Shown here in pieces: positions 5,351 to 5,852 of a DNA stretch of 5,852 nucleotides. A program made the translations under genes and the position numbers. The notes under the pieces are model-generated. The model was not told the origin of the DNA and did not search any database. It saw nothing but the letters and a program-made list of their open reading frames with translations. Origin of the DNA: CAZZDA01 sp964652585. Lineage in GTDB: Bacteria; Patescibacteriota; Patescibacteriia; UBA1544. The stretch spans positions 1-5,852 of the forward strand of contig CAZZDA010000056.1 of the NCBI GenBank assembly GCA_964652585.1, written 5' to 3'. The first letter of the stretch is position 1. Each line of letters starts with the position of its first letter.

Positions 5351-5391
5351 CTGTCTCATAATTAGACGGCCGTCATGTTATGAGACAGTTG
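5348..5391. repeat. 44-bp nested palindrome spanning the stop codon of the PaaX-like gene
   Basis: Plus-strand outer arms CAACTGTCTCATAA (5348-5361) and TTATGAGACAGTTG (5378-5391) are perfect 14-bp inverted repeats. The 16 nt between them contain the perfect palindrome GACGGCCGTC (5365-5374), centred on exactly the same axis (5369.5). Only TTA/ATG (5362-5364 and 5375-5377) fail to pair, so 38 of 44 bases are symmetric. On the plus strand six T follow at once (5392-5397), which makes it terminator-like in that direction; on the minus strand no T-tract follows. It encodes the last nine codons and the stop of the PaaX-like protein. It could be an antisense-blocking terminator, an operator, an mRNA 3'-end stabiliser or a small mobile palindrome. 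Confidence 0.93.
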
Positions 5392-5852
5392 TTTTTTGAA
5401 GAAGTGTTTTTTTATTACCTCCGCATTATCAATTTTAGTGACTGTCATAACTCGTACGTACGGCTCGGCGTTGTAGAGAGCAATGAGCTTCATAAAGGGC
5501 GCTTCAAAAGGATATGGAGAAATAAATACACTCTGTTGCAACTTGAAACATTCAAGCGCCTTCAAATGTTCCCGCAAAATAGTTCGAAATATTCTGTCTT
5601 TTTCCGGAATATCAAAAATCACCATCCGCCATTTACCATCCCATCGTTTCGGTTTTTTGAAATGTATGGAATGACCAATAATATCCAGCATGCCTGCCTG
5701 ACGCTTGCCGTCCTCAGTAAGTACAAGCTTAAAAGAACCGTTGGACAATACCTTCTCTTCAATAAGCTTCGCTTGAGAGAGACGTTGGAGAGAACGGTTA
5801 AAGTCAGACACCCCCCGCAAAGCGGGTGGCTTGATGAGTGGGGTCGCCTGAA
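5362..5852 (-). CDS. PaaX-like protein: winged helix plus Cas2-like ferredoxin fold (partial; 5' end beyond window)
   Basis: C-terminal 162 residues of a probable DNA-binding regulator. The frame is open through the right edge; a TTG at 5820 is in frame but reads best as an internal Leu, since coding continues upstream as 'QATPLIKPPAL'. Counting from the first visible residue, about 12-55 looks like the end of a winged helix ('FNRSLQRLSQAKLIEEK...KLVLTEDGKRQA'). About 64-149 is the PaaX middle/Cas2-like domain: 'KKPKRWDGKWRMVIFDIPEKDR' (65-86), 'LREHLKALECFKLQQSVFISPYP' and 'AEPYVRVMTVTKIDNAEVIKKHFF'. From memory, proteins of this type are frequent in Parcubacteria and end near 'KKHF(F)K'. 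Here a tail 'QLSHNMTAV' is added, encoded by the palindrome at 5348-5391. No CRISPR repeats or other cas genes are present, so a Cas2 role in spacer acquisition is unlikely. Its target is unknown. Confidence 0.82.
   Translation of the reverse strand, partial: QATPLIKPPALRGVSDFNRSLQRLSQAKLIEEKVLSNGSFKLVLTEDGKRQAGMLDIIGHSIHFKKPKRWDGKWRMVIFDIPEKDRIFRTILREHLKALECFKLQQSVFISPYPFEAPFMKLIALYNAEPYVRVMTVTKIDNAEVIKKHFFKKQLSHNMTAV

Noticed and set aside
5348..5391. A complete insertion sequence or MITE with target-site duplication
   Set aside because: The arms resemble IS ends, but the flanks (ATCATTC and TTTTTTG on the plus strand) show no direct duplication and no transposase is present; it is kept only as a hypothesis.
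5818..5820. TTG as the start of the PaaX-like gene
   Set aside because: The frame continues open upstream to the window edge and this position falls inside the expected N-terminal winged-helix region, so the codon is most simply an internal Leu and the gene is partial.
5810..5829. GC-rich hairpin CCCGC-TTT-GCGGG near the right edge
   Set aside because: It lies within the open coding frame, is only 5 bp long, and has no T-tract or other context.
5362..5852. cas2 of a CRISPR system
   Set aside because: The Cas2-like fold is shared by PaaX-type proteins. A winged-helix segment precedes it, and there are no CRISPR repeats or other cas genes in the window.
1..5852. Alternative genetic code (TGA as Gly or Trp)
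   Set aside because: All proteins are full length and correctly aligned to family motifs with the standard code, Trp uses TGG, and no TGA read-through is needed.

Overview
This 5.85 kb window carries eight protein genes, all on the minus strand. Six are complete. An ABC-2 permease at the left edge and a PaaX-like protein at the right edge are cut off. GC content, judged by counting a few lines, is in the low to mid 40s percent. All seven stop codons inside the window are TAA, and the standard bacterial code gives full-length family matches. Three things suggest a Patescibacteria (CPR, Parcubacteria-like) genome or a similarly reduced bacterium: the PaaX/Cas2-fold protein with its 'WDGKWRMVIFDIPE' core, the stand-alone 'polymerase B-associated' 3'-5' exonuclease, and the mostly Shine-Dalgarno-free, tightly packed genes. 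This is an inference from gene types; there is no rRNA or marker gene to prove it.

The genes are described here in the direction of transcription, right to left. (1) 5362-5852: the C-terminal part of a winged-helix/Cas2-fold PaaX-like regulator. Its last codons and stop codon lie inside a striking 44-bp nested palindrome (5348-5391). (2) 4594-5304: a DnaQ-fold 3'-5' exonuclease. Its probable promoter touches the outer edge of the palindrome, and a weak A/T-tract hairpin follows the gene (4540-4573). (3) 3691-4446: pyrF (OMP decarboxylase), which looks like a self-contained cassette with its own extended -10 promoter, a good Shine-Dalgarno and a strong GCAA-loop terminator. Its codon use clearly differs from its neighbour's. 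(4) 1-3531: a six-gene compact operon, mscS - riboflavin kinase - riboflavin synthase (ribE) - lumazine synthase (ribH) - ABC ATPase - ABC-2 permease. Junctions are 2-6 nt or a 19-nt overlap, and a plausible sigma70-type promoter lies just upstream of mscS.

Together the three flavin genes cover the last steps to FMN. RibH joins 5-amino-6-ribitylaminouracil to dihydroxybutanone phosphate, RibE dismutates two lumazines into riboflavin, and the kinase phosphorylates riboflavin to FMN. The early genes (ribA, ribB, ribD) and an FAD synthetase domain are absent from the window. The kinase is a single 110-residue domain rather than the usual bifunctional RibF. The ATPase and permease form a YadG/YadH-type ABC transporter of unknown substrate.

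The observations most worth following up are the nested palindrome that writes the tail of the PaaX-like protein, the stand-alone flavokinase inside a channel/transporter operon, and the compositionally foreign pyrF cassette. I found no CRISPR array, tRNA, rRNA, intact insertion sequence or recognisable riboswitch.
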